The position numbers and the translations under genes are program-made. A DNA stretch of 23,808 nucleotides from NCBI GenBank assembly GCA_964436465.1, contig CAYTCV010000024.1, positions 1 through 23,808 of the forward strand. The letters run 5' to 3'. The notes under the pieces were generated by a model, which ran no database searches, was not told the origin of the DNA, and saw only the letters and a program-made list of their open reading frames with translations. Origin of the DNA: RBG-13-66-14 sp964436465 (GTDB lineage: Bacteria > RBG-13-66-14). Numbering within the stretch: position 1 is the first letter of the stretch; each line of letters starts with the position of its first letter. This document shows positions 1 to 5,931 of this stretch, in pieces.

Positions 1-16
1 CGCTTAATTAAACAGA

Positions 17-96
17 CCCCTCTCCCCAGCCCTCCCCCCAAAGGGGGGAGGGGACCGCTACACCCCCCTCCCTAGCCCTCCCCAAAGGGGGGAGGG
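17..96. repeat. Two adjacent palindromic C/G-rich hairpin repeats
   Basis: Two similar copies at 17-53 and 63-96 each contain a near-perfect hairpin of the form CCCTCCCC-AAA-GGGGAGGG (arms 30-39/43-52 and 76-83/87-96). A further palindrome follows at 103-124 (GGGCGA...TCGCCC) and another at 157-178 (GGCGGGG...CCCCGCC). They belong to the class of short interspersed palindromes seen elsewhere in this window. The stretch 1-239 contains no convincing gene. Confidence 0.7.
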
Positions 97-187
97 AAAA
101 GCGGGCGACCGCAAAGGATCGCCCCTGCGGATTGGATTCGCCGTTAATGGTTGTATGGCGGGGGCTCTGTACCCCGCCCTTTTCAAA

Positions 188-216
188 TAAAAAAAGCGGC
201 ACGCCCCGGTTGCCGC
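188..216 (-). terminator. Intrinsic terminator after the RseB-like gene
   Basis: Read on the minus strand, the stem GCGGCA (216-211) pairs with TGCCGC (201-196) around a 9-base loop and is followed by a run of T (195-188). It lies 24 bases beyond the stop codon of the RseB-like gene and would end that transcript. Confidence 0.7.
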
Positions 217-239
217 CCTGCACCGCCCACCGGCCACTT

Positions 240-1235
240 CTACTTCCCGGTCACGAAGTAGGCGGCGACCTGGTACAGGCCGTAGTTGGTGAGCTGGCCG
301 ACCAGGGTGAAGGTGATGGACCCGGCCCGCCACTGGAGCACCGAGTAGTTGGCGCTCTTGGACAGGCGCGCCTTCGTTTCGCCCAGGGCGATTTCCTGCC
401 CCTTGAGGCTTCCCTGCTGAGCCTCCTCGAAAACCGAGAGCCCCTCGAGGCCGTCGGTGTAGGACAGATGCGCGGCGTACTGGCCGTTGGCCCGGTAACC
501 CAGCTTGGTCTCGACCAGGACGAAACCGCCGGGGAGATTCGCTGGAACGACGGGCACGAATCCCAGCTCCTCGGGGAGCGCGTTCCGCTCGGATTTGCTG
601 ACCGGCTCGGCCTCCTCGACCACCGTGCCGGTGAACTGGCCCTCGGAGAAGTAATCGGGGGAGAATTGCACGTTGAACTCTATCCAGGAGAAGCCGGTGT
701 TGGCGGCCGAATCGTTGCACTCCTCCCGGCTCTGCAGCACGAGATAATTCGCCGAGTCTATCCAGAGGATGCGGTGGGGCGTGGTGTTGTGGCGCGATGT
801 GACCTCGACCCGGTAGGCGTCGCGCCCCGCCACCGTGTGGTTCGGCTCCAGCTCGAGGATGTAGTTGTCGGCGATGAGGTCCCGGCGCTCGGTGTCGCTC
901 AGGCGGTCGTTCAGCATCCGCGGGGAGTCGGAGTGGACGGTGAGCTCGAGGTGCGGGTCGTAGGAGTATAGGTCCTCTCCGTCGTCTATGACGACCCGCT
1001 CGCGCATGGCGGGCGGCGAGAGGTAATCGGTGCGCGTCGCGCCGCCGGCCTCGAAGCTCACGCGCACTTCCATCGCCTCGGCCTGGGCGCCGTTGTAGAG
1101 GATTATCGTCTTCTCGCCGACGTAATTCTCCAGGGCCGGTTCGGCCACGAGCGCCCGGGTGAGCACGTCCAGCGCCGATTCGGCCAGGGCCGCGACACCG
1201 AAAACAAGAACCAGAATCGTGAGCTTGCGTGACAT
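240..1235 (-). CDS. MucB/RseB-like periplasmic sigma-factor regulatory protein
   Basis: The 331-residue protein begins with a Sec-type signal (hydrophobic residues 5-18, small residues around 16-20) and should be periplasmic. The N-terminal half resembles the LolA/LppX-like fold of MucB/RseB, including a segment VAGRDAYRVEV (about 135-145). The C-terminal part carries the family hallmark YTDGLEGLSVFEE (about 259-271). In the known family RseB binds the periplasmic part of the anti-sigma factor and protects it from proteolysis until it senses envelope stress. The gene lies just downstream of an anti-sigma gene and shares its strand, which supports that role. It is separated from the anti-sigma gene by 117 bases with a terminator-like hairpin, so it may have its own promoter. 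No clear ribosome-binding site precedes the ATG. It could instead be an outer-membrane lipoprotein-sorting relative, but the C-terminal motif favours RseB. Confidence 0.82.
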   Translation of the reverse strand: MSRKLTILVLVFGVAALAESALDVLTRALVAEPALENYVGEKTIILYNGAQAEAMEVRVSFEAGGATRTDYLSPPAMRERVVIDDGEDLYSYDPHLELTVHSDSPRMLNDRLSDTERRDLIADNYILELEPNHTVAGRDAYRVEVTSRHNTTPHRILWIDSANYLVLQSREECNDSAANTGFSWIEFNVQFSPDYFSEGQFTGTVVEEAEPVSKSERNALPEELGFVPVVPANLPGGFVLVETKLGYRANGQYAAHLSYTDGLEGLSVFEEAQQGSLKGQEIALGETKARLSKSANYSVLQWRAGSITFTLVGQLTNYGLYQVAAYFVTGK

Positions 1236-1247
1236 GATTCGCTAACT

Positions 1248-1275
1248 ATTACGCAGGGCGGAGGTGGTTAGTTCT
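1248..1275 (-). promoter_or_regulatory. Candidate ECF-sigma promoter of the RseB-like gene
   Basis: On the minus strand AGAAC (1275-1271) is followed after 17 bases by CGTAAT (1253-1248). This resembles the GGAAC / CGTA class recognised by ECF sigma factors and matches similar elements in front of the sigma and anti-sigma genes. The predicted transcript would start about 6-8 bases before the ATG, agreeing with the absence of a Shine-Dalgarno sequence. Confidence 0.4.
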
Positions 1276-1305
1276 GGATTTTTAAGAAAAAAGGATGGGT
1301 CGCCT

Positions 1306-1331
1306 AAAAACGCCGGGGCGTAACCCGGCGT
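1306..1331 (-). terminator. Intrinsic terminator between anti-sigma and RseB-like genes
   Basis: On the minus strand ACGCCGGG (1331-1324) pairs with CCCGGCGT (1317-1310) around a 6-base loop, followed by a T run (1310-1306). It sits 22 bases past the anti-sigma stop codon and would separate or attenuate transcription into the RseB-like gene. Confidence 0.7.
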
Positions 1332-1352
1332 CTGTCGTGGACAATTTTCTAC

Positions 1353-2111
1353 CTACTCCCCCGTCGTCTCCGCGACCGGGGCCTCGGCGTCCGCATCCGC
1401 GGCGTCGGCCACGGGCAGCTCCGGCAAACCGGCGGCGGCGTCCGGAATGGGAGAGCCGGCGCTGACGAGGGAGAAGCGGGCGCCGGTCGAAATCTCGGCG
1501 GGGATATCGGCGGCGCGGCTGAGCGCCTCGTCGGCCAGGACGTGGCGGGAGAGTTCCTCGGAGGAACTCTGGGACACCTCGGTCGCGGCCAGATGCTCGC
1601 TCAAGTACGCCTCGGGACCGCTGTCATCCGACACGGCCTCCGCCACCGCTTCGGCCACCTTGGCCGGCTCACTCCCGAGCTCGGCGGCGGGCGCCGGTGC
1701 AGAATCGGTCACGCGGTCGGTGAGGTGCGGCAGGTCGAGAACCGACGGAGACGCGGTTCCCGCCAGGTTGTTAAAGCCGAGAAGCCCCACCCCGACCGCG
1801 ATGATGAGCACGGAGGCGGCCGCCAGAATCAGCCGCAGGTTGGGTCGGGCCGACCGGGCCTCGCTGCGCGACCGGAAACGCTCGGTCACCAGGTCCGCGA
1901 GACGCGAGTGGGAATGGACGGCCTGGTGGAAACCGTCGGGGAGCCGGTAGCTGACCGAGCCGACGGCCTCCTTGAGCGCCCGCAGCTCGGCAAGCGCTTG
2001 CCGGCAGGACGGGCACCCGTCCAGGTGCGCACAGAAGGCGTCGAGCTCACGCCCCCGCAGCTCGTTGTCCATGTAGGCCGAAAACAGACCTTTAGCGCGC
2101 CAGCATCTCAT
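1353..2111 (-). CDS. Zinc-finger membrane anti-sigma factor
   Basis: The 252-residue protein has an N-terminal anti-sigma zinc-finger domain (about 1-50) with H29-x3-C33-x2-C36 and an early Cys3, as in the zf-HC2/RsrA-like group that holds ECF sigma factors inactive. A single membrane segment (about 93-113) places the finger in the cytoplasm and the rest in the periplasm. The C-terminal half (about 114-252) is rich in Ala, Glu, Ser and Asp, probably disordered, and would be the target of a periplasmic partner such as the RseB-like product of the next gene. The ATG at 2111 has no visible Shine-Dalgarno sequence but puts the zinc-finger motif at its normal distance from the N-terminus. Its neighbours, an ECF sigma gene upstream and an RseB-like gene downstream, support the assignment. 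Confidence 0.88.
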   Translation of the reverse strand: MRCWRAKGLFSAYMDNELRGRELDAFCAHLDGCPSCRQALAELRALKEAVGSVSYRLPDGFHQAVHSHSRLADLVTERFRSRSEARSARPNLRLILAAASVLIIAVGVGLLGFNNLAGTASPSVLDLPHLTDRVTDSAPAPAAELGSEPAKVAEAVAEAVSDDSGPEAYLSEHLAATEVSQSSSEELSRHVLADEALSRAADIPAEISTGARFSLVSAGSPIPDAAAGLPELPVADAADADAEAPVAETTGE

Positions 2112-2121
2112 AGTAGTTGGT

Positions 2122-2262
2122 TGTCCGGTGTTGTCGGTGAAGACGAATCGTCAGCTTTCCGCTTGTTAAAAGGCTCTCGGTCGCTCAATGTCCGGTGTTG
2201 TCGGTGAAGGCGGATACCCTTACTTGCCAAAATCTCGGTCATCGTCCGGCGTCATCGGTGAA
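2122..2262. repeat. Three 20-bp direct repeat boxes upstream of the anti-sigma gene
   Basis: A box reading TGTCCGGTGTTGTCGGTGAA on the plus strand occurs at 2122-2141 and, identical, at 2189-2208. A diverged copy (CGTCCGGCGTCATCGGTGAA) lies at 2243-2262. Spacings are 67 and 54 bases. Sequence next to the boxes is also partly shared (CTCGGTC before copies 2 and 3). Copies 1 and 2, and most of copy 3, would lie in the 5' leader of the anti-sigma mRNA if the candidate promoter at 2264-2290 is used. Confidence 0.8.
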
Positions 2263-2263
2263 G

Positions 2264-2290
2264 GATACGTCTCATCTCCGTTTACGTTCC
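2264..2290 (-). promoter_or_regulatory. Candidate ECF-sigma promoter of the anti-sigma gene
   Basis: On the minus strand GGAAC (2290-2286) is followed after 16 bases by CGTATC (2269-2264). This is the GGAAC-N16-CGTA form used by many ECF sigma factors. The -35 element is formed by the last copy of the 58-bp tandem repeat. The predicted start near 2257 gives a leader of about 145 bases. Confidence 0.5.
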
Positions 2291-2460
2291 CTTCAATCCG
2301 CGGAAGCTCCGGCCGGCAACGATTTCCTTTTACCTATAAAGCCGTTCCCTTCAATCCGCGGAAGCTCCGGCCGGCAACGATTTCCTTTTACCTATAAAGC
2401 CGTTCTCTTCAATCCGCGGAAGTTCCCGCCCGTAACAACTTCCCATTCTCAGTAAAGCGG
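2287..2460. repeat. Three tandem 58-bp repeats between sigma and anti-sigma genes
   Basis: Units at 2287-2344 and 2345-2402 are identical. A third at 2403-2460 is about 80% similar. Each unit junction places a (G/A)GAAC motif on the minus strand (2290, 2348 and 2406), the -35 type expected for an ECF sigma factor. The unit length is not a multiple of three and no protein is supported here. The remainder of the 449-base spacer (2461-2560) shows nothing recognisable. Confidence 0.85.
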
Positions 2461-2560
2461 CCTTTGTCCCCAATCCCCCTGCCGGCCGACCCGTCGTCTG
2501 TATTGAGCCTGACGCCGATTAACAACGGCCTCACCCCACCAGCCGGACCACCGGCCCCCT

Positions 2561-3226
2561 TCAGGCGGGGGTGTATCCCAGGAGCTGGGGCGCCACGTTG
2601 GCCAGGCGCTCTCGGAGGAGCTTGCGCCCGCGGTGGATGCGCGAGCGGACGGTCCCGATGGAGCATTCCATCACCTCCGAGATTTCCTCGTAGGTGAGCC
2701 CCTCCAGGTCGCACAGGGCGACGGCCATGGAGTATTTCTTGGGCAGGCGGCTTACGGCGTCGCGCACAATCATCGCCACTTCGTTGGACCCGACGGTCCG
2801 CTCGGGGTCCGGGTCGGGGCTCTCAAGCTGGAAGGGGACCGAGGAGCCGCCGCCCAGGGAAATCGGCTCGTCGATGCTGCTGGTCTTCATCCGGTTCTCG
2901 CGGCGCCAGGAATCGATGTAGAGGTTCTTGAGCACCGTGTAGAGCCAGTTCCGGAGCGAGCGGTCGGGGTCGAAGTGCCGGAGGGAGCGGTAGAGCTTGA
3001 GGAAGGCCTCCTGAGCCAGCTCGTCGGCGCGGTAGCGGTCCCCGGTGAGGACCATGGCGATGTTGTAGACCTCCTGGGCGTGCTCCTCCACAAAGGCCTC
3101 GTAGGCCTCACGTTCGCTGGAGCTAACCGTCAGCGCACGTTCCACGTCGTCCCCCTCCGCGGCGGATTTGTTCCCCCGCCTCGACTCACCCCGGTCGGGG
3201 TCTTCGTTCATCTCCGGATACGCCAT
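2561..3226 (-). CDS. ECF-family RNA polymerase sigma factor (RpoE-like)
   Basis: The 221-residue protein has sigma region 2 at about residues 44-110 (ADELAQEAFLKLY, then RSLRNWLYTVLKNLYIDSWRR) and region 4 at about 153-207 (LPKKYSMAVALCDLEGLTYEEISE, then GTVRSRIHRGRKLLRERL, the -35 recognition helix). No regions 1.1, 1.2 or 3 are present, so it is an ECF sigma factor. It would direct RNA polymerase to envelope-stress promoters and be held inactive by the anti-sigma factor encoded next. The first ATG (3226) lies 22 bases after the cytidine deaminase stop, with a weak distant AAGGA. A second in-frame ATG at residue 6 (3211) sits exactly where a candidate self-recognised promoter would start transcription, so a shorter leaderless product is possible. 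The first 40 residues are charged and poorly conserved, so either start preserves both domains. Confidence 0.93.
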   Translation of the reverse strand: MAYPEMNEDPDRGESRRGNKSAAEGDDVERALTVSSSEREAYEAFVEEHAQEVYNIAMVLTGDRYRADELAQEAFLKLYRSLRHFDPDRSLRNWLYTVLKNLYIDSWRRENRMKTSSIDEPISLGGGSSVPFQLESPDPDPERTVGSNEVAMIVRDAVSRLPKKYSMAVALCDLEGLTYEEISEVMECSIGTVRSRIHRGRKLLRERLANVAPQLLGYTPA

Positions 3227-3244
3227 GGGGGTCGGTGGGGTTCC
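3217..3244 (-). promoter_or_regulatory. Candidate autoregulated ECF promoter overlapping the sigma gene start
   Basis: On the minus strand GGAAC (3244-3240) is followed after 17 bases by CGTATC (3222-3217), the same elements as in front of the anti-sigma gene. The first ATG of the sigma gene (3226) lies inside the spacer. The base six positions past the -10 hexamer is the A of the in-frame ATG at 3211. Confidence 0.5.
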
Positions 3245-3248
3245 TTTT

Positions 3249-3656
3249 TCATCGCAGTTGCTCCCGCTCGAAGGGAAACGGCAGGAGTTCGGCCAACCGA
3301 GCCGACGCCACCGACCCGTCGTCGGCTAAAGTATAGACCAAGATGTCGCCGCCTCCCAACTCGAAGAGGAACTGACGGCAGGCGCCGCAGGGCCAGACGC
3401 CCCTCGGCGGGGAACCCGTCCGTCCGGCGACCACGGCGCAGGCCGTTATGGGCAGGGCTCCCGCGGAGACGGCGCTCCCGGCGGCGTTGCGCTCGGCGCA
3501 CATGGATTCGCCGTAGGCCGCGTTCTCCACGTTGGCCCCGGTGAACACCCGGCCGTCGGCCGACAGCACCGCGGCCCCCACCGCGAATCCGGAATAGGGG
3601 GCGCGGGCCTGACCGCGGGCCTCCGCGGCCCTGGCGAGCAGTTCCTCAGGGCTCAC
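3249..3656 (-). CDS. cdd: Cytidine deaminase
   Basis: The 135-residue product has the length of homotetrameric cytidine deaminases. It carries the zinc and catalytic motif C53-A-E55 (GESMCAERNA) and P89-C90-G-A-C93, plus the substrate-binding YSGFAVGAA and TGANVENAAYG segments. It should convert cytidine and deoxycytidine to uridine and deoxyuridine for pyrimidine salvage in the cytoplasm. The frame stays open far upstream, but homology begins at a GTG (3656) that overlaps the stop of the beta-propeller gene in a GTGA arrangement, which implies translational coupling. The sigma gene follows 22 bases after the stop. Confidence 0.93.
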   Translation of the reverse strand: MSPEELLARAAEARGQARAPYSGFAVGAAVLSADGRVFTGANVENAAYGESMCAERNAAGSAVSAGALPITACAVVAGRTGSPPRGVWPCGACRQFLFELGGGDILVYTLADDGSVASARLAELLPFPFEREQLR

Positions 3657-4819
3657 GGCACCTCCGGAGAAATTTGATAGCAGACGAGCACGCCGTCGCG
3701 TCGGAGGACGAGCATCCGGCCCTGGTCGTCGCCGACGGGCGGGGCGTCGCACATGCCGCCCAGCTTGAGCTCCCACAGCTTGGACCCGTCGCTCAATGCG
3801 TAACCGCGCAGGGTTCCGAACCAGGTGGGGCAGACGACGGTCCCGCCGAAGACCGCCGCGCCGCCGCCGGGGTAATCCCCCAGGCCGACCTGCCAGAGCT
3901 CGGCCAGTCCGTCGGCGGAAAGGGTCGCGAGTTTTGCCCCGTCGTGGGCCAGGACGACCGTTCCCCCCGTCACGACGGGCAGACCGACCGGCGGCTGGCC
4001 CAGGGTGGTTTGGGCCTCGAGGGCGCCGTCGGCGGGATTCAGGGCGGCGAGCTGTCCCGAGCGGGCGGCGATGTAGAGCGCGCCGCCGGCCAGGGTGACC
4101 CCGCCGTAGGCCCTCCCCTCCACCCTGACCGACCAGACCGCCTCGCCGGTGCGCCGGTCCAGGGCGCTCACCACGCCGTCCTGGGAGGCGAAATACACGC
4201 AGCGCTCGTCCACCGCCGGGTGGGCGAGAATGGGGGAGCTCGCGGCGTAAACCCAGACCACGCCGCCGGTGAGGCCGTCCAGGGCGAAGAGGGCTCCGCT
4301 CTCGTCGGGCACATAGAGGAAGTTGCCGTAGGGCGTCGGGCCCACGTCGCACGGCCCGGCCAGCTCGACGCGCCACCGCACCGTCCCCGTCACGCGTTCC
4401 AGACAAACCACCGCCCCCCGGCCCAGGGAGAGGTAAACCGAGCCGTCGGTGAACGCGGGCGCCCCTCGTACCGGCTCTCCCAGGTCCGCGCGCCAGCGCT
4501 CCTCCCCCGTGGCGGGGTCGGCGGCGACCACACGGCCCGCCTCGTCGGCGGCGACGACTATTCCGGGCGCGGCGACGGGCCAGGCGAAGGTCGTTCCGCC
4601 GGTCTCCAGCCGCCAGCACTCGACGGGCGGCGTAGCGGCGTCGCCGGGAAAGACGCCCGAGTGGGTCCAGTCGCGCCCGGCGCAGCGCCACCCCTCCATC
4701 TGGGCGGGAGACGGTTCGGGGCGGGCGAGGGCGTCGGGGACGGCCTGCCCCCCGTCCCCCCCGTCGCCGCAGGCGAGGAAGAATAGAAGGAATACCGGGG
4801 CGAGGTCGCGAACGCGCAC
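3653..4819 (-). CDS. Lipoprotein with PQQ-type beta-propeller repeats
   Basis: The product from the GTG at 4819 is 388 residues. It starts with a hydrophobic signal ending LFFLAC, a slightly unusual lipobox with Cys17, so it is probably a lipidated envelope protein. About seven repeats of the form G-x-V/L-x-A-L-D-x-x-T-G-x-x-x-W follow (for example GRVVAADPATGEERW, GVVSALDRRTGEAVW, GTLRGYALSDGSKLW), which is the PQQ/BamB-like beta-propeller pattern. None of the PQQ-enzyme catalytic signatures were recognised, so a binding or scaffold role is more likely than a dehydrogenase. The GTG lies one base past the stop of the M55 peptidase gene, and the end overlaps the cdd start by four bases. A BamB-like function in outer-membrane assembly is possible but not shown. 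Confidence 0.85.
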   Translation of the reverse strand: MRVRDLAPVFLLFFLACGDGGDGGQAVPDALARPEPSPAQMEGWRCAGRDWTHSGVFPGDAATPPVECWRLETGGTTFAWPVAAPGIVVAADEAGRVVAADPATGEERWRADLGEPVRGAPAFTDGSVYLSLGRGAVVCLERVTGTVRWRVELAGPCDVGPTPYGNFLYVPDESGALFALDGLTGGVVWVYAASSPILAHPAVDERCVYFASQDGVVSALDRRTGEAVWSVRVEGRAYGGVTLAGGALYIAARSGQLAALNPADGALEAQTTLGQPPVGLPVVTGGTVVLAHDGAKLATLSADGLAELWQVGLGDYPGGGAAVFGGTVVCPTWFGTLRGYALSDGSKLWELKLGGMCDAPPVGDDQGRMLVLRRDGVLVCYQISPEVP

Positions 4820-4820
4820 G

Positions 4821-5690
4821 TTACCCTTCCCGCAGCTTCTTGGCGGTCCCGGCGACCAGGAGCAGTCCCATGTACGCCCGGTAGAGGACGGGCATCTCGG
4901 GCGCGGTGATGCGAATTCGCCGCCCGCCGGTCCGCTCGAAACCGGGGTAGAGCTCCGCGAGGTCCGCCATCTGGGTCTCGGTGAGGTCCACCTCCAGGGT
5001 GCAGGGCTCGGCGGCGCGGTAGAGCGGCAACTTCTCCCGCGAGATGACCGCCTGCCGGGCACCCTCGCGCAGCCGCTCCAGAATATTTTCGGGGTGCTCG
5101 CAGGCGGCGGCAAAGCGGCCTATTCCCGCCTTCGTCCGGACGAAGACCACCGCCGGGCCGAAGCTCTCGGACACCTGGGCCTCCAGAGCGGCGTCGCCGG
5201 ATACGAGCCCCAGCGGAACGCCGTAGTGGGCGGCGTAGGCGGCATTGAGCTCGGTCTCGCCCACGACCTTCCCGTCCAGCCGGACCTCGTAAATCGCCCC
5301 GCCGGAGTAGGAGTGGTCCATCAGAGCATTGGATTGGCCCACGCGGCTGTGGTAACCGACGAAGCAGGCCAGGGCGTGCTCCGGGCCGAGGCCCTCCACC
5401 ATGTAGTTGGGGCGCGGGAACCCGCGGACCAGGGTCACGTCCCGCGGCATATCGCCGGGCGGAAGGTTTAGCCCCCGGGCGTGGGCGTCGGTCACCGTGA
5501 ACCCCTCGACCGGTTCACCCGCCTCCCGGGCTCCGTCCCGAAGCCCCTCGATAACGGCCAGAACCTCGGCCGTGGCCTGCCGGACGGCGAAGGCATGGTC
5601 CGGCCCCGCCGGGGGGTCGAAACCGGCCCAGTTCACCAGCCCCGCCACACCCTCCATATCCAGGGAGATGAAGAAGCGCACCGTCGTCAC
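4821..5690 (-). CDS. M55-family D-aminopeptidase (DppA-like)
   Basis: The 289-residue product matches the M55 zinc peptidase family. It opens with ISLDMEGVAGLV (D11, E13). It also has TVTDAH (H70), VGYH (H114), DHSYSG (H126) and GETELNA (E145), which correspond in order and spacing to the metal ligands and active-site His of Bacillus DppA. The family removes N-terminal D-amino acids from peptides and is thought to help recycle peptidoglycan peptides. There is no signal peptide, so it should be cytoplasmic. The start is a GTG directly preceded by a purine-rich GGGAAGG. It is the first gene of the tightly packed minus-strand run to the sigma factor. The symbol dppA is withheld because no dipeptide transporter genes accompany it. 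Confidence 0.9.
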   Translation of the reverse strand: MTTVRFFISLDMEGVAGLVNWAGFDPPAGPDHAFAVRQATAEVLAVIEGLRDGAREAGEPVEGFTVTDAHARGLNLPPGDMPRDVTLVRGFPRPNYMVEGLGPEHALACFVGYHSRVGQSNALMDHSYSGGAIYEVRLDGKVVGETELNAAYAAHYGVPLGLVSGDAALEAQVSESFGPAVVFVRTKAGIGRFAAACEHPENILERLREGARQAVISREKLPLYRAAEPCTLEVDLTETQMADLAELYPGFERTGGRRIRITAPEMPVLYRAYMGLLLVAGTAKKLREG

Positions 5691-5717
5691 CCCTTCCCTA
5701 AAAACGTTTACGGGTCA

Positions 5718-5723
5718 ATAATA
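5718..5723 (-). promoter_or_regulatory. Weak -10 candidate for the M55 peptidase operon
   Basis: On the minus strand TATTAT (5723-5718) lies about 27 bases before the GTG start of the M55 peptidase gene. No convincing -35 element was found at the normal distance, so this is tentative. Otherwise the 241-base spacer 5691-5931 holds only the OmpA-operon terminator. Confidence 0.25.
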
Positions 5724-5885
5724 GCTCACCCGTGCCCGAACCGCCACACCGACCCGGCAAGACACGGGGCCGAGACCGCGCCCGACCGGAGAACGAGGTC
5801 ATGTCCCACCCGTGCAACCCCGCCGTAGTAAAGGATGGCCCCTCGCGGGGCCCGTCCATCACGCACTCCCCCCCTGTTCCCCATC

Positions 5886-5912
5886 AAAAAGAGGGCCCCT
5901 CACGGGACCCTC
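5886..5912 (-). terminator. Intrinsic terminator of the OmpA operon
   Basis: On the minus strand GAGGGTCCC (5912-5904) pairs with GGGGCCCTC (5899-5891) around a 4-base GTGA loop, with one G-U pair, and is followed by TTTTT (5890-5886). It lies 19 bases past the OmpA-family stop codon. Confidence 0.85.
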
Positions 5913-5931
5913 TCGGCGTTCCTGTACCGTT

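Noticed and set aside
2188..2397. Plus-strand open frame with repeated SGVVGEG-like peptide
   Set aside because: It is produced by the DNA repeats, whose 58- and 67-base periods do not keep one frame. It has no ribosome-binding site and runs opposite to the operon.
2287..2460. CRISPR array
   Set aside because: The units are directly adjacent with no unique spacers, only three copies exist, and no cas genes are nearby.
3657..4691. Upstream extension of the cytidine deaminase frame
   Set aside because: The extension is Arg/Gly-rich antisense-like sequence lying inside the beta-propeller gene. Homology begins at the GTG at 3656.
3674..4786. 370-codon plus-strand open frame
   Set aside because: It lies opposite the beta-propeller gene, which has recognisable repeats, a signal peptide and tight operon spacing.
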